64,000 nucleotides of DNA from Epiperipatus broadwayi (Eukaryota > Onychophora > Udeonychophora > Euonychophora > Peripatidae), in contig JAQFVV010000022.1 of assembly GCA_028023455.1 (NCBI GenBank), forward strand, positions 7,273,100-7,337,099, in the 5' to 3' direction. Below are positions 24,031 through 35,776 of the stretch, in pieces. The notes under the pieces are model-generated. The model ran no database searches, was not told the origin of the DNA, and saw nothing but the letters and a program-made list of their open reading frames with translations. A program made the position numbers and the translations under genes. Within the stretch, counting starts at the first letter, position 1. Each line of letters begins with the position of its first letter.

Positions 24031-26079
24031 CTAACATGTCCATTTCCTTTTAGGATTTTTCTCAAAAATTTTTTTCTTAATGTACAGTTTTCTTTTTCCA
24101 TAAATCTTTGTCCTATTTCAATTTTGTTTCCATAACCAAATCTAGCCACATTATTTCTATTTTCAATTATTATTCAATTCTAAAATTAAAATCTCTCGTT
24201 GCAATTTTAAAATGTAGTTTGGCCTGGTCAAAAGAATTCTGTACACTTGCAAATAAACATTTCTATTTCTTCCTCGCAATAAAAACTTGGAACATAAATT
24301 TAAATTATTTGAATTTGATAGTTTCCATTAAGTTGAATAACTAATTTTGCCAATTATTTTTCCATCTTTATTGTGAAGTATAATTCATGTGCATGTTTAA
24401 TATTTGTGTTTTGATAATAAAGTACATGTTCATTTTTTAAATTGATTTTTTTATCTTTCTTTCTAATGGTACAGTTATAGAATATCACATTTACTATTAC
24501 ACAATTTTCTTTCGAGTGTATACAATTTTCTTTAATTAATTATAATTCTAAAACAGCAAAATAAAACATCACTTAATGTAAACTAAATATATAATTTTGA
24601 TTATTAACATTCTCTGCTTTCAGTCACTAATTACCTTTGGTTGATGACTTTACACCTTTGGAAACAGAAATACCACACTTTATTTTTGTCTATCATAAAT
24701 TTAAATATGTATATAAAAGGAAAAGAATGAGCATTCACACACGTGGTTATACAAACTATCCTCTTGAAAAAACCATCCAATGTCTCCAGAACTATTACAC
24801 ATCTGAGATCATGAAGTGAATTCTTGATCTCAAACCACCAGAAACAAAAGCCGATAAACTAATCGTTGTTGAATAACCGTTTATGTTGACCACATAAATA
24901 TCATAGGAAATAAATGATTGCATGTATAGAATGGATTTAGTAATTTGACCAATTTAATGTCTTTGAGACTTCAGAAAGAATCAAAGGATCTCCTTTTTGT
25001 TAATAGCAAATTGAGTTTTGCATTTGTATGGGATATTCCAAACTTCAGGAAGACTCCCCCCAAAAAAAACTGAATAAAAGTATGTATTTTAGAATATTAA
25101 AAATGTTTCATACTTAAAATTTTTGCAGTAGGAATAGTAATTCATCATTTATTCTATTCCAGAACCATCTACAGTAAGCTTGAGTAACTAATAGACCCTA
25201 GATTGCAATGGTATATGCAAATTCCCAGACTAACGTCTGATACTGGCCAGTGAAAAGCATTAGATTTTGCACCTTCACATGAATTACTTAAACTTATATA
25301 GAATTACTACATCTACTGCAGATGTTGAAAATGAAAAAATAAAATTATATAATGCATTACTTAGATATACAATATTCAAAATATTTCTTGCAATTAATAT
25401 TTTATTTTCATGAAATTTATAATATAAAATAAAAATAATGAACAAATTATGACAAATCGTGTTAAAAAAAAATAAAATTAATATTTACAACCATAATATT
25501 GTTTGGTGCTGGAGTTTTTTTTAAAATACAATCCTTTTTACATTTACTAATAATACAATTTATATTAATAATTTAAGATCATTCTAAAATAAGTAAATAC
25601 ATGGATATTTTTTGTATTTATGTATAAGATGATGTATAAGTTTATTATGTAGCCATAAATATATTGGGATGGTGAAATAAATTGCATCAAGAGGGCAGCA
25701 AACAATGAAAAACTACGGCCTAGTATTATCACTTAGTCATAGTAATCTTATGTTTATTTACCATCACTTGCCTTTAGGTAGAGAGCTTAACATAACTGTA
25801 TAATGAAAGTTTGGAATTTTTTTTCCATATAATTTTTTTTTCTATTATAATTTTTTTAACCCCCAGATTTAAGTTTAAAAGATGGTTTACCATATGTGAC
25901 AAATGTCTTGATATATTAAATTAAAAAAGGTACAAAAGTAAATTCAAAATTAAATGGAAACAAATAAAAAGCTGTAATATTTTCTACATGTCATGTAATA
26001 ATAAAAAAATAATCGTATGATTATTGCTTGGGAGGATATGTGACATTCGAACACCAATGTCACAGATGAAGCTTTGATT
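24031..26079. other. AT-rich stretch, nothing recognised
   Basis: The frames at 24108-24344 and 24637-24819 have no recognisable motif or compositional support. No repeat family seen elsewhere in the window occurs here. Confidence 0.3.
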
Positions 26080-26160
26080 TAGGAATTTTTGGCTCTCCGG
26101 CTTATCTTGCTGCCATTATACTAAGCCAGACAGGGCATCTTTTTTGTTATCATATGTTTC
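26080..26160 (-). mobile_element. tRNA-derived SINE fragment (family S1)
   Basis: On the minus strand TGGCTTAGTATAATGGCAGC has the tRNA A-box spacing (TGGCNNAGT.GG) and is followed by GATAAGCCGGAGAGCC. The same head occurs at 55622 on the plus strand (ATGGCTTAGCATAGTGGTAA) and, reversed, at 52490-52520. Confidence 0.5.
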
Positions 26161-26949
26161 TATATTTGCCTATAATTTTTAGTTCACAATACCAAACATA
26201 ATTGGGACAGAAAATGTAAAGTTCAACTATTTTTAATTTTAAACTTTTATTATTTTTTAAATTGATTCTTTTAGATATGAGTTTTTTATTAGATGAAAAG
26301 CTTTATTTGCTTTTTATTAATGACACAACTTCAGCCTATCGTACCGCAGTTACTTTATTAATATTGAAGTTTAAATTTACTAAGTTTTTCATTAAGCAGT
26401 TAATTATGTAATTCAAATTCTAAAAAATACATATATAATTACTTTTCCATTTTATCTAAAATAAATTTACTTACATCTTAAAAGCAATAATTTTCAATTA
26501 GAAGTTGTTTGATAAATAAATCAGATGAGTTTAAGAATTTATACATATACAATTACATTGATTAATTTATTTAAAAGTAAATTATTCTACTTTATAGAAC
26601 ATATAAAAAAATCATTTAATGTGCATGTATATTTTTTATTCACATAATGGAGAGGTGCAACTACTTAGATATTTGTGTATAGTGTGTAATAAACTTTATA
26701 CACAAATATATATGTACACACACATTTATACATGGTATGTTAATAGTTACATTTATTGTTAGTTAAATTTATACAATTAATTTTATTTTTAGTAAGATGG
26801 GATAAATTTTTTTAAGATAAATGTGGTGAAAGGAAAAAAGTACAGTAGTAGTTTTATTTCCTAGAATTAAGCCATCATTTCAGTTCCCAGTTTAGTTTCG
26901 AAATCTTTAGATTTAAAACAATATTAGAATTGGTATATGGAATGTTCAA

Positions 26950-29230
26950 TAATAATAATAAAAAAATCTCTTATAAGAAATGAATAAAAAAAAAAATAAA
27001 ACAATATGAGTGGGTTCCAAAGTGGAAAATGAAGAATGGATGAGAATTTATTCTGATAATAAAAGAGATATAATGGAAGAGTTTTTGTTTAGGAGAAAGT
27101 GCAAAAGATAGTTTTACATATAATAATTCAATAATATAAAAATACTAAGTTGCTTGTAATTTAATTGAAAGCAGCACGGAAGAACAAAGTGATTCTATAG
27201 GTACGTACAACCAATCACGACAATGAAAATAACAAAATCAAATATAAATAAAACTCTGAAAACTAGTTGAAAATGAATATAATGATAGTGAAGAATTAAA
27301 AATATTATGGCAGATAAGGAAAAAAAAGATTGTAAGAGACTATGATTTAAGGTTACAAAATAAAAGATTTATACATTTTCCTTTTTTTTAAAAAAAAGAT
27401 TATATATTACTTTAATTCAAATTTACAAATATCATTTAAGATCTTATCCTAAAGTTGACATAGAAGTAAGCAGTGACAAAAATGAATTTAAATTTTAAGA
27501 GTATAAAGAGTTCTAAGTCATGAAAAAAATATAAAATTAAAAGGCAATATAAGAAAGTAAATATGAATAATAATAATAATAATAAAAATACTAATATAAT
27601 GTCAAAGACAAATGGGAAGTATTTTTTAAAAAAAAAATTAAATAAAACTCCAGAAGAAATAATTGGATATAAAATAAATTATTAACTAATAGTATGTATG
27701 GAAAATTTACAATTAATTTCTATACACAATAAGACAATAAACAAAATCAAATAACTATGACTAGAAAAGGAATGTAATGAATCTAGAGTTACAAAGGAAA
27801 AATATATTTGACTTATAGAAGAATAAAAAATTGTAAAAGGTCAAAGCAGTTACTGAAACAAAAAATAGAAAATCATTAATAGAAAGGCTATATATTGGAG
27901 AATGAAAAGAAATAATAGAAAGAATAAGCTTACATTTGTATTTAAAAAATAAGAACTAGATAAAAATAAAATAAATTCTGTAATAATGGAGGATATAATT
28001 GTGAAAATTATAATAGAGACTGTCAAACTGTAAAAAAATTGTTAGAATTTCAGATGAAGTACTGAAAGTTTTGGAGGTAAAAAATGGGAGAAATTGATGT
28101 TTATGACTTATAAACATGGCTATTAAATTTTCTTTCAATAGTTAAAATTCCTTCAGTGAAAAAAGTCTAATGTAGTAATTCTGAGAGTCTGAATAAATGT
28201 ATTTATAATAGATTTGCCATGTTTATGACAAAGGATCAAGTTAGATTTAGAAAACGTTGAGAAATGAGATGCACTAGAACATTTTTACGAAAAAAAAGTT
28301 AATGTTTGTTATATTAAATAAAAGAAAAGACTTTTGATAGAGCAAATTGAATAACTTTTGTTGAATGTTTTTTTTTAAAAAGGACAGATTGGAAAAAAAA
28401 GACCATATTAAAAAATTTGTAGATGAATCAACAATATTGTAAGATTAAATATTTATCATATGGTCAAGATGTTAAGTGATATTTTAGTATCAAAGTAGGG
28501 GATTGAGCAGTAAAGTTCTATTAATTAGCCAACGTGAGATTTTTCCTAACTGGTAAATAATTTAGCAATCATTAGCTCATAAGTTCCCATTGTCCTTATG
28601 TTCTCATGTCAAGAATAAGTCTTAAAGAATAGGGGTAAACAAGTGAAAAACAGAGACATTGTCTAACTTCACTATTAAATAATATTTATGTTAGATAATG
28701 AAAGATTAAACATAACAACAATTCAGAAAATTCCAAACCAGGTTAGTGCTTTAAAGTATTTCGAAAATAGTTTGTCTGATGATGGGAATAGCAACAATGT
28801 TAGTCTTTCAACCAAGTTATTTTAAGGCCTAAATTAAAGTTAGAATCAAGGAAAAGCTTACATGTTTTATTTAAAATATGGCTATATTAAAGACTAGGGC
28901 AATTGGAAAAGTGAATGTAAAAAGATTAGATGTTTATGAGAAGTGGGTTTAGAGAGGAAAATAGAAATTTGGTAGGATAAGGTTTGCAATGCTCAAGTTT
29001 TGAAGACTAACTGGGGATTATTTATTGAGAAATTTACAAAATAATAATTGGTTATGTAGGAAGAGTTTTGGAAAGAGCAAGAAAGTGAATGATGATCTGA
29101 AAAAGAAAACAACCCTGAATGTCTGAAGAGAGGAGTGATGGACAGAAAGTTTGGAATTTATTTGATAGTGGTGCAAAACCTGTCTTTTCTTGTAGTCATC
29201 ATTTGATGATGATGAATTCTATACATAAAT
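26950..29230 (+). mobile_element. Degenerate LINE, RT palm to 3' end
   Basis: Fragments in order on the + strand: MTKDQVRFRKR (the 'QAGFRKG' block) near 28230; DFDRANW (the 'KAFDRV.W' catalytic block) near 28330; an adjoining DWKKK stretch; YFENSLSDDGNS near 28760, matching 'YLGS.IS.DG'; and GQKVWNLFDSGAKPVFSCSH near 29150. It ends in ATGATGATGA at about 29210, a tail seen on RTE-like LINEs. Stops are frequent. 26950-28150 is A-rich and presumably the decayed 5' half. Confidence 0.6.
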
Positions 29231-29608
29231 CCAACCCAAGGACCAAACAGCACACAACTAATAATTAAACATGTGAGAATTAGTTTGTACGGAGGAAGAA
29301 AAGCTGCAAATTTTAAAATGATCGATAACAAAATGTATATAGAAAATTTATAATAATTTGGACAAATAAACTTTCAAGTCACATATATACAAAAACATAA
29401 AAACACAAAACAAGATTGATTTCCCAAAATTTATATATAAAAAAACAACAACAACAAAACTAGTAAATCATTGATCAAAAATAAAAATAAAAAAACGAAA
29501 AGGAATGACATTTAGATCAAGATTTTTCATTACCCTGATTATTATTAATAATAAAACCATTCTTTATGTCATTAAAACATGACATCAATATTAATAAATT
29601 TGATTTCA

Positions 29609-29614
29609 TTTATT
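29609..29614 (-). other. NCSTN: Candidate polyadenylation signal of nicastrin
   Basis: TTTATT on the + strand is AATAAA on the minus strand, about 115 nt after the nicastrin stop (29727-29729). The intervening sequence is non-coding and less AT-rich, as expected for a short 3' UTR. Confidence 0.4.
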
Positions 29615-29726
29615 TCCTGACCGGTCAGAGCCAGTCTTCATCCTGTCGGAAGTCAGTATCCTCTGTTTCACAAAGAGGAGCGCTAGTAGCCAAAGATACA
29701 TACTCCTGGCCGGCCAGGATATGATG

Positions 29727-29947
29727 TCAGTATTCTGATTGAGGAGTGTTAATAAATATTTTACTGGCTTTTTTATTAATAAAGTACACAATGACTAAGG
29801 CCAGTAGCATTATAATCATTCCAACACAAAGAATAACTGTTTCTCGACTTTTACTTGGCTTTAAAAATATACGAAGCTGAAGATTACTATCCCAACGGCT
29901 TTCAGTCCACGTTGAATATGGCAAATTTAATGTGGTATCATAAGGAG
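29727..29947 (-). CDS. NCSTN: Nicastrin, terminal exon (transmembrane segment and C-terminus)
   Basis: Nicastrin is the large glycoprotein subunit of gamma-secretase, a type I membrane protein that gates substrates to presenilin. The exon follows a T-rich tract and AG at 29948-29949. It enters in phase 1, completing the Thr codon begun at the end of the 39662-39782 exon. It encodes 73 residues. YSTWTESRWDSNLQLRIFLK matches the conserved YSTWTESRW block before the membrane. VILCVGMIIMLLALVIVYFI is the single transmembrane helix. It is followed by a lumen-to-cytosol charge change (NKKASKIF) and a short tail ending in -EY, comparable to the usual -SY. There are no stops or frameshifts. Confidence 0.95.
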
Positions 29948-30384
29948 CTAGAAATAAAAAAAAAAACCCACAGCATTAACAAAAGATCATTATGTACATA
30001 TATCAAAAGATCATATCTATATTGCATGTATATAAGAAATTTTATTACAGTAACCAGCACAAAGTTAGGTTAATTTTATAAATACCGTCACATGTTCCAT
30101 CATAATAGAACAAGATTAATTACATTTTCTACAGCAAGAGCAATAGATGAAGTGTTACAATATCTATTTCTAGCTTTGGATTATCTTAATGAGCTGTAAA
30201 TAATTGTTTATGCATTTAGTAATCACTTTTTATAAGTTAACAGCCTGAAATTTAAAAAAAAAAAAAATAAGATTTTGAACCCAATCCAATTTGCTTGTAT
30301 AGTTATATAAGAAATATAATTCTATAATTAAAACCACTTCTTTTCTTTTCAAAAACTTTATTTGATGTATATATATATACACTT

Positions 30385-30432
30385 ATTTCCAACGTTTCGA
30401 CTATCTTTACTCTATAGTCATTTTCAAGGATC
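30385..30432 (-). ncRNA. Conserved Penelope terminal hairpin, family B left arm
   Basis: On the minus strand CCTTGAAAAT is followed by the stem GACTAT, a 9-nt loop, ATAGTC, then GAAACGTTGG. The plus-strand copy at 31863-31907 is the same apart from GAAATGTTGG. Family A has the same plan with GATTGT/ACAATC. The layout (box, hairpin, GAAAC) recalls a hammerhead core, but the first box is not CUGANGA. Confidence 0.4.
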
Positions 30433-31246
30433 TAGAAAAAACATTACATTATAAACAAACTTCACATAATAAAACCAAAAAAACAAAAATAATCAAAAAC
30501 AATATAAAGCATATAAACCCCATAAAATTTAAAAATAAATAAAACACATTAAAATCAATTAAATTAAAAACACAAAAACATACACCACACTTACTTGACT
30601 CCCTTCTCAAAAAACTTTCCCTTTTTACATTTTTATCCAAAAAACCAATTGTTACAATAAAAAACTTATTTCGGTACTTGAGTATTAATTAAGCTATGAC
30701 GTACTACACAGGCCGCCGGTAGATAAGATCAACGATCAACCAAAACAATGTCATGGCAACTGAAACATTGGCATGCCTAATCGATAGAAGTGATTAAGGT
30801 ATTTTCGTGGTCACCAACGAGATTATGTAATATTGCGGTGAATTGTGGTAAATACCTGTCTTTTACCTGCTGTCGTATTGCAAGCAAGAGGTGTTTTTTC
30901 TATTGTCTGTTATACGCCATTTTGTGAGATTTTCATTTTACATTTTGCTAATTGAGAAATTATTGCTTATTTTACATTTTCATTGCTGAGATTTGGATTA
31001 CTAATTTCTGTGATTTTTAATTATTGCTATTTATTATTTTTATTACTAATTTCAATTTTGATTTTTATTACTAATTTATATTTTGATTGCCGTGTTATTT
31101 TTATTACTAATTTATTACTAATCAACAACTTACGAGAAAATGTCGGATATAAAATTGTGGGACTTACCATCTTCTGAAGATGAAGCGGTTGAATTCAGTT
31201 CACCACAGTGACTTTTATTTGTAAGTACAATTTATTTAATATACCT

Positions 31247-31297
31247 TTCATGTTTTCAACATTCCTATTTCTTAAATAGGAATGTTGAAAACATGAA
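31247..31297. repeat. Perfect 51-bp snap-back palindrome
   Basis: Twenty-four-base arms (TTCATGTTTTCAACATTCCT ATTT) surround CTT with no mismatch. The right arm runs into the start of the GIY-YIG ORF. The palindrome marks the junction where the + oriented Penelope B copy begins, as expected if a cDNA end folded back and was copied. Confidence 0.95.
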
Positions 31298-31562
31298 TGG
31301 TATTTATAAAATAGAATGTTTGGATTGTAAAAAAGAGAATAAAGATGTATCATATATTGGTACAACAAAGAACAAATTAGAGACAAGATTGAAACAGTAT
31401 TTGAGAGATAGGAATTCTAATGTAAATATACATAGTAAGGAAGTTGGACATACAGATTTTAAGATTAAAATGTTGGAGGGGGTTAGATTGTATAAAGAAA
31501 GAATGGTAAAAGAGAGTTTATATATAAAAAGATATAAACCTGTTTTAAATAGAATTGGATAA
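31293..31562 (+). CDS. GIY-YIG endonuclease ORF of Penelope family B (5' truncated)
   Basis: The frame encodes 89 residues of the nuclease domain. GIY is at residues 3-5, a CLDC cysteine pair at 9-12, YIG at 21-23, then TTKNKLETRLKQYL with the conserved Arg. It ends in KRYKPVLNRIG, like family A's KKLNPVLNKI. The Met used as start is internal to the original protein (KMNGIY in family A), so this is not a natural start. The Tyr of 'KQY' replaces a His found in family A. In an intact element this domain nicks the target and the fused RT copies the RNA. No RT is attached, so this copy cannot be autonomous. Confidence 0.8.
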   Translation: MNGIYKIECLDCKKENKDVSYIGTTKNKLETRLKQYLRDRNSNVNIHSKEVGHTDFKIKMLEGVRLYKERMVKESLYIKRYKPVLNRIG

Positions 31563-31980
31563 GACATGAATAAAGAATTATTTTTGGAAATAAATTCATT
31601 TTTGAAGTATATAAGAAAGAAAAAGGAAATAAGTTTTTTATTGTAACAATTGGTTTTTTGGATTAAAAAAAAAAAAAATGTAAAAAGGGAAAGTTTTTTG
31701 AGAAGGGAGTCAAGTAAGTGTGGTGTATGTTTTTGTGTTTTTAATTTAATTGATTTTAATGTATTTTATTTATTTTTAAATTTTATGGGGTTTATATGCT
31801 TTATATTGTTTTTTTTTGGTTTTATTATGTGAAGTTTGTTTATAATGTAATGTTTTTTCTAGATCCTTGAAAATGACTATAGAGTAAAGATAGTCGAAAT
31901 GTTGGAAATAAGTGGATATATATATACATCAAATAAAGTTTTTGAAAAGAAAAGAAGTGGTTTTAATTATAGAATTATAT

Positions 31981-34184
31981 GGCTATATGTACTGTATATT
32001 TTTGAAAAGAAAAAAGGATTTAGTCGTGATTAGAAACAGAAGTAAATGGATTTATATAAGAAATCTAGCACAAGGTCAATTTTTATATATTTTAATTTTT
32101 TTTAAATTTCAGATTATTAGTTTTGAGTAGTACAAAGAAGTAAAAGATAGCTGTATACATGCATCAGTTCTTATGCTCTTGAAAAAATATGAAAAAAATC
32201 AAGTGATAGCATTTGTATACTTTCTACCCTATTTTAATGAAAATCAAATGAATTGTACATAAATTTAAAAATTAGTGGTACAATAATTAAATAACATTTT
32301 CTTGCTTTAAAAAAACAGATTTATTTGATTAAATATTTTTTAAATTCCATATTCAATTTATAAAACTGAATACAAATAAATCTGTAGTTTGTTTTAAAGT
32401 ATCTAATTCCATGAAACTTGGTCTTCAATGTAAATCCATCTTGTCAGTCAGAATTCAATGACAGAGATAACGTAGAAGTTTGGATTCTTAAGACTCTGTA
32501 TAACACTGTAAAACAAATTTTCAAATTATATTATAGTCTCAGCTCTTGGATCATATTCAATATTCCATTCACAAAAATTGAATTTCTTGATAGGAACTGT
32601 GAAGAAAGATTTAACAATTTATCCCTCGACAATAGATAACACTTTTACAAATGACAGCATAGTGATTTATTATCAATTACACTTTTCGTATTTTTCAAGT
32701 AATTAGAAATCTCTTCTAACAACAGTTGCAATAAATTCTGCCAATATTGAGCTTACAGAAATTGATGTCTGTTATATCACTAACACAATAAACATAGTTC
32801 TTAAGTAGAGTTGGCCACTGATGAATGCTCTAGATTCAATATGGATGTCAAAAAATAACTAAATTTCAGGAAATAAAATCCCATTAACCACGTGTTAATA
32901 TGCACAGAAAAGATCATATGTTATTCATATTGGTAAAACAAGAGTAATTACATTGTCTCAATATCAAACAAATCTTAATTTGAAGTAAGTTTTGTAGACT
33001 CATCTCAAATGCAGTTCAGCATAAAATGCACTACTTGATCCTCACTAGTCTTTAAAAATAACTGCGCTTGATAGAAACACGACAGCACTTTCTACTCCCA
33101 CTAATGAATAATCACTTAATATAATCTAATAAGGGTTTGAAGGTTTCCTCACTTATATTATATTAATTAAGGTAGAATAATAATAATAAAAAAGGTATAT
33201 ATAATTCAAATAAGGCTTTGCAGACAATTTTTTAAATATTCTGCTAAACTTCTATATCTGCTTTCTTAATGCTGTAGGTTTGAACATCTATATACTTGAA
33301 TACAGAATTTCTGTGAAAAGATGGGAGATTGATTGCACAAATATAAGATTCCATCACTGCAGCAAACAAAGATGACTAGCAGCATGAAGGATCTGTAAGG
33401 GAGTGATATTAAAAGTAAACAATAAATGGAGAAAATGAACCAAAATTTTATACTGCAAAGCAGAAAAAGGTATTATCTGTTGGACACTGCTTATTGTTTA
33501 TTTGCAGTTAATTCTCATATCTGAAGATTATTCTATTAACCGTTACTTGTGGACTCCACATGCGCACACACACACAAACAAATGATAGTTGTAAACTCTA
33601 TGGATAGATTCCAACTTACATAAACAATTCCTAGCATAAATGAAAAATAAAAGATTTGAAAAACCTGATGCGCAAGTCAACATAGCATTCAGTTCTTAAA
33701 TATTTCATACAATGTGTAACCTCTTTTGACATATTGTAGTGCTTACTTTCATTTGTGAAAAAAATATTTTCATGTTCTGCATTTGAATGAAAAAATCAAT
33801 TAAATACAAAAGGTTCGCAGAAGAGATTAAACTATCTGTATTAGCAAGAATTTTTAATGTGTACATGTGAACAGATATGAACCGCATTTCTGATGATTAA
33901 AAAAAAACATTTTTATAATTCTTTTAATAATATTTTTAAAGATATATATATAAAAAAATTGCGAGTAGATTCCCATTATTGGCTATTCACTATTCATGTT
34001 ATTATAGATTAAAAAACAAATAATTGACAAATTCCATGAAATCCCCCTCCCCAAATAATAACTAACTATATGGATAATTATTTTCAAAATCATATGACAT
34101 TTGAGCATTCTAATGGCAAACGGAGCATTTAACAGTTCCATTTATAAAAAAGACCATCTTTTTTTCCCTTTTTTAAAATTAACA
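31981..34184. other. AT-rich intronic sequence of nicastrin
   Basis: This lies between nicastrin exons at 29947 and 39662. No exon-like segment was seen on the minus strand. The frames at 31912-32130 and 32418-32639 show nothing recognisable. A short CA run occurs at 33565-33580. Confidence 0.35.
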
Positions 34185-34270
34185 TTATTCACCTGATACC
34201 CTTGAAGCTTTATTTTGAATCTGTCATTCTACAACTGCACTAAACACAGGTCTCCATACCCTGCACTAAT
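34185..34270 (-). mobile_element. tRNA-derived SINE fragment (family S1)
   Basis: The + strand CCTTGAAGCTTTATTTTGAA, TCTGTCATTCTACAACTGCA, CTAAACACAGG aligns with the right half of the SINE at 5801-5870 and with 52470-52515. On the minus strand it has the head GTGTTTAGTGCAGTTGTAGA. Confidence 0.5.
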
Positions 34271-35372
34271 TAATGGTAAATAATTAAAAAAAATGACATA
34301 AACCAAAATCATAATGCACTCAATTATTTAAGAAATTTTTTCTCTGTGAAAAACAAAGCATATGGCAATGCAGGTTAAGTTAATAGATTTTCTTAGACTG
34401 AACTACTAAACAATAAACATGGAGAACCTCAATTTACACCAACTGCAATAATGTCATCTCTTTTCCAATCCCAGGAACCACAGTGAGGAAAATCAGTGCT
34501 TACTAATTTAGCAGTTAAGCCAGATTTTTATTATCAATATCCAGCTTACTGGCTTTTTCATGGCAGAAGACATGAAATGTAATGTCCAGTGATTTTACTA
34601 CTGTTTATTCTCTGACATCAGAAATGGAAGAAAAATAATACTGTCAAATAATATAATTATTATTGCTGTATTAAAAATATTGATCAAATCTTAGGCAAAC
34701 CAAAATAAAATTGTGTGTATTTTTTAGACCAATTTTTAAATATCTATTTTAGCAAAACAAAAACCATTTAATACTAAACAGTTTTTTTTTTTAATTTTAA
34801 AGTAAATTTTCTCTCATTTTTAATAGTGATATTCGACTAATATTTGCTTTTAAAATATTCCAACGTTTCGATTGTTTTTTAATTTACAATCATTTTCAAG
34901 GCAAAACTACAAAATACACAGAAACAATTGAATAAATAAAAATACATCTTATTACTTTACATAAATACAATAACTGTATAATAACAATTCAAAAAACATA
35001 ATCATACATATTATACCATTAAATAATACATTTACTTTCTATTTACTTATCCATTTTTTTATTATTAACACCTATTATAAATCAATTTCTTTAAATTATT
35101 ATAAGACAACAAATAAATAAAATAAAACAATCTTAAATATTACCTATACACTTCTATTTCATTTATATTACATTATATTTTTATATTTTACCAATGCCAT
35201 TTTACTAATTCCATTCCAACTAAATAACTTAAATCATTTAAACATACCTCTATTTAAATACTTTCATAGAGCTTTTTAAAACCCATTGTTTAATACATTC
35301 CTTTTAACACCTCTATACACATTTATTTTATTTAACACTGATTTAATTTTTTTATATAATTACATTCTTTAA

Positions 35373-35711
35373 TTATTTTTCTTTATAATTCCTAACCTTT
35401 TCTATCATTTTAATACTAAAATTCCTATGTTTATATTTTTCTCCATGAATAAAAACACTAGAATTATTATCTTTTAAATGTTGTTTAAATCTAGTTCTTA
35501 ATGTATTCTTAGTTGTTCCCACATATGATACATTATTTCCTTCTTTTTTACAATCTTCACAGATAATAATATATATCCCATTCATTTTATCTTGTTCACA
35601 ATTTATACCAATATTATTATTTATTAAATTTCCTAAACTACATTTTTTCTTATATACAGGTTTAACTAATAAATCAATCTTATATTTATATTTTAAATTA
35701 ATATTTTTCAT
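35373..35711 (-). pseudogene. GIY-YIG endonuclease frame of Penelope A, minus copy
   Basis: This is the same protein as the plus copy at 37689-38090 but ends early (VRNYKEK). One G is missing from an AAAGAAAG context near 35390, shifting the frame. GIY is at residues 45-47 and YVG at 63-65. Further single-base losses follow downstream (CC to C, GG to G). Upstream of this frame the minus copy has seven As where the plus copy has six, so here RT and nuclease would be in one frame at that point. Confidence 0.75.
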
Positions 35712-35776
35712 AATTTTTTTAATTTCTTTAAAAACCTCTTTTGATACTTTATAACTATTATAAATTACTTTATTAT

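Larger units (their letters stand above)
30314..31980. mobile_element. Penelope-like element family B, inverted 3' ends around a deleted copy
   Basis: Arms 30314-30672 (minus) and 31626-31980 (plus) are ~357-bp inverted repeats representing the 3' end of one Penelope family. The + part extends leftwards with a GIY-YIG ORF (31293-31562). The spacer 30673-31246 carries a different, GC-richer segment and a short frame, MSDIKLWDLPSSEDEAVEF (from 31140), which could be the ORF start of the same element after a large internal deletion. No RT domain remains. Outward-facing ends contain the CCAACGTTTCGA hairpin motif shared with family A. Confidence 0.8.

Noticed and set aside
29606-29791. Open frame overlapping the nicastrin terminal exon on the same strand
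   Set aside because: It is an out-of-frame shadow of the real exon.
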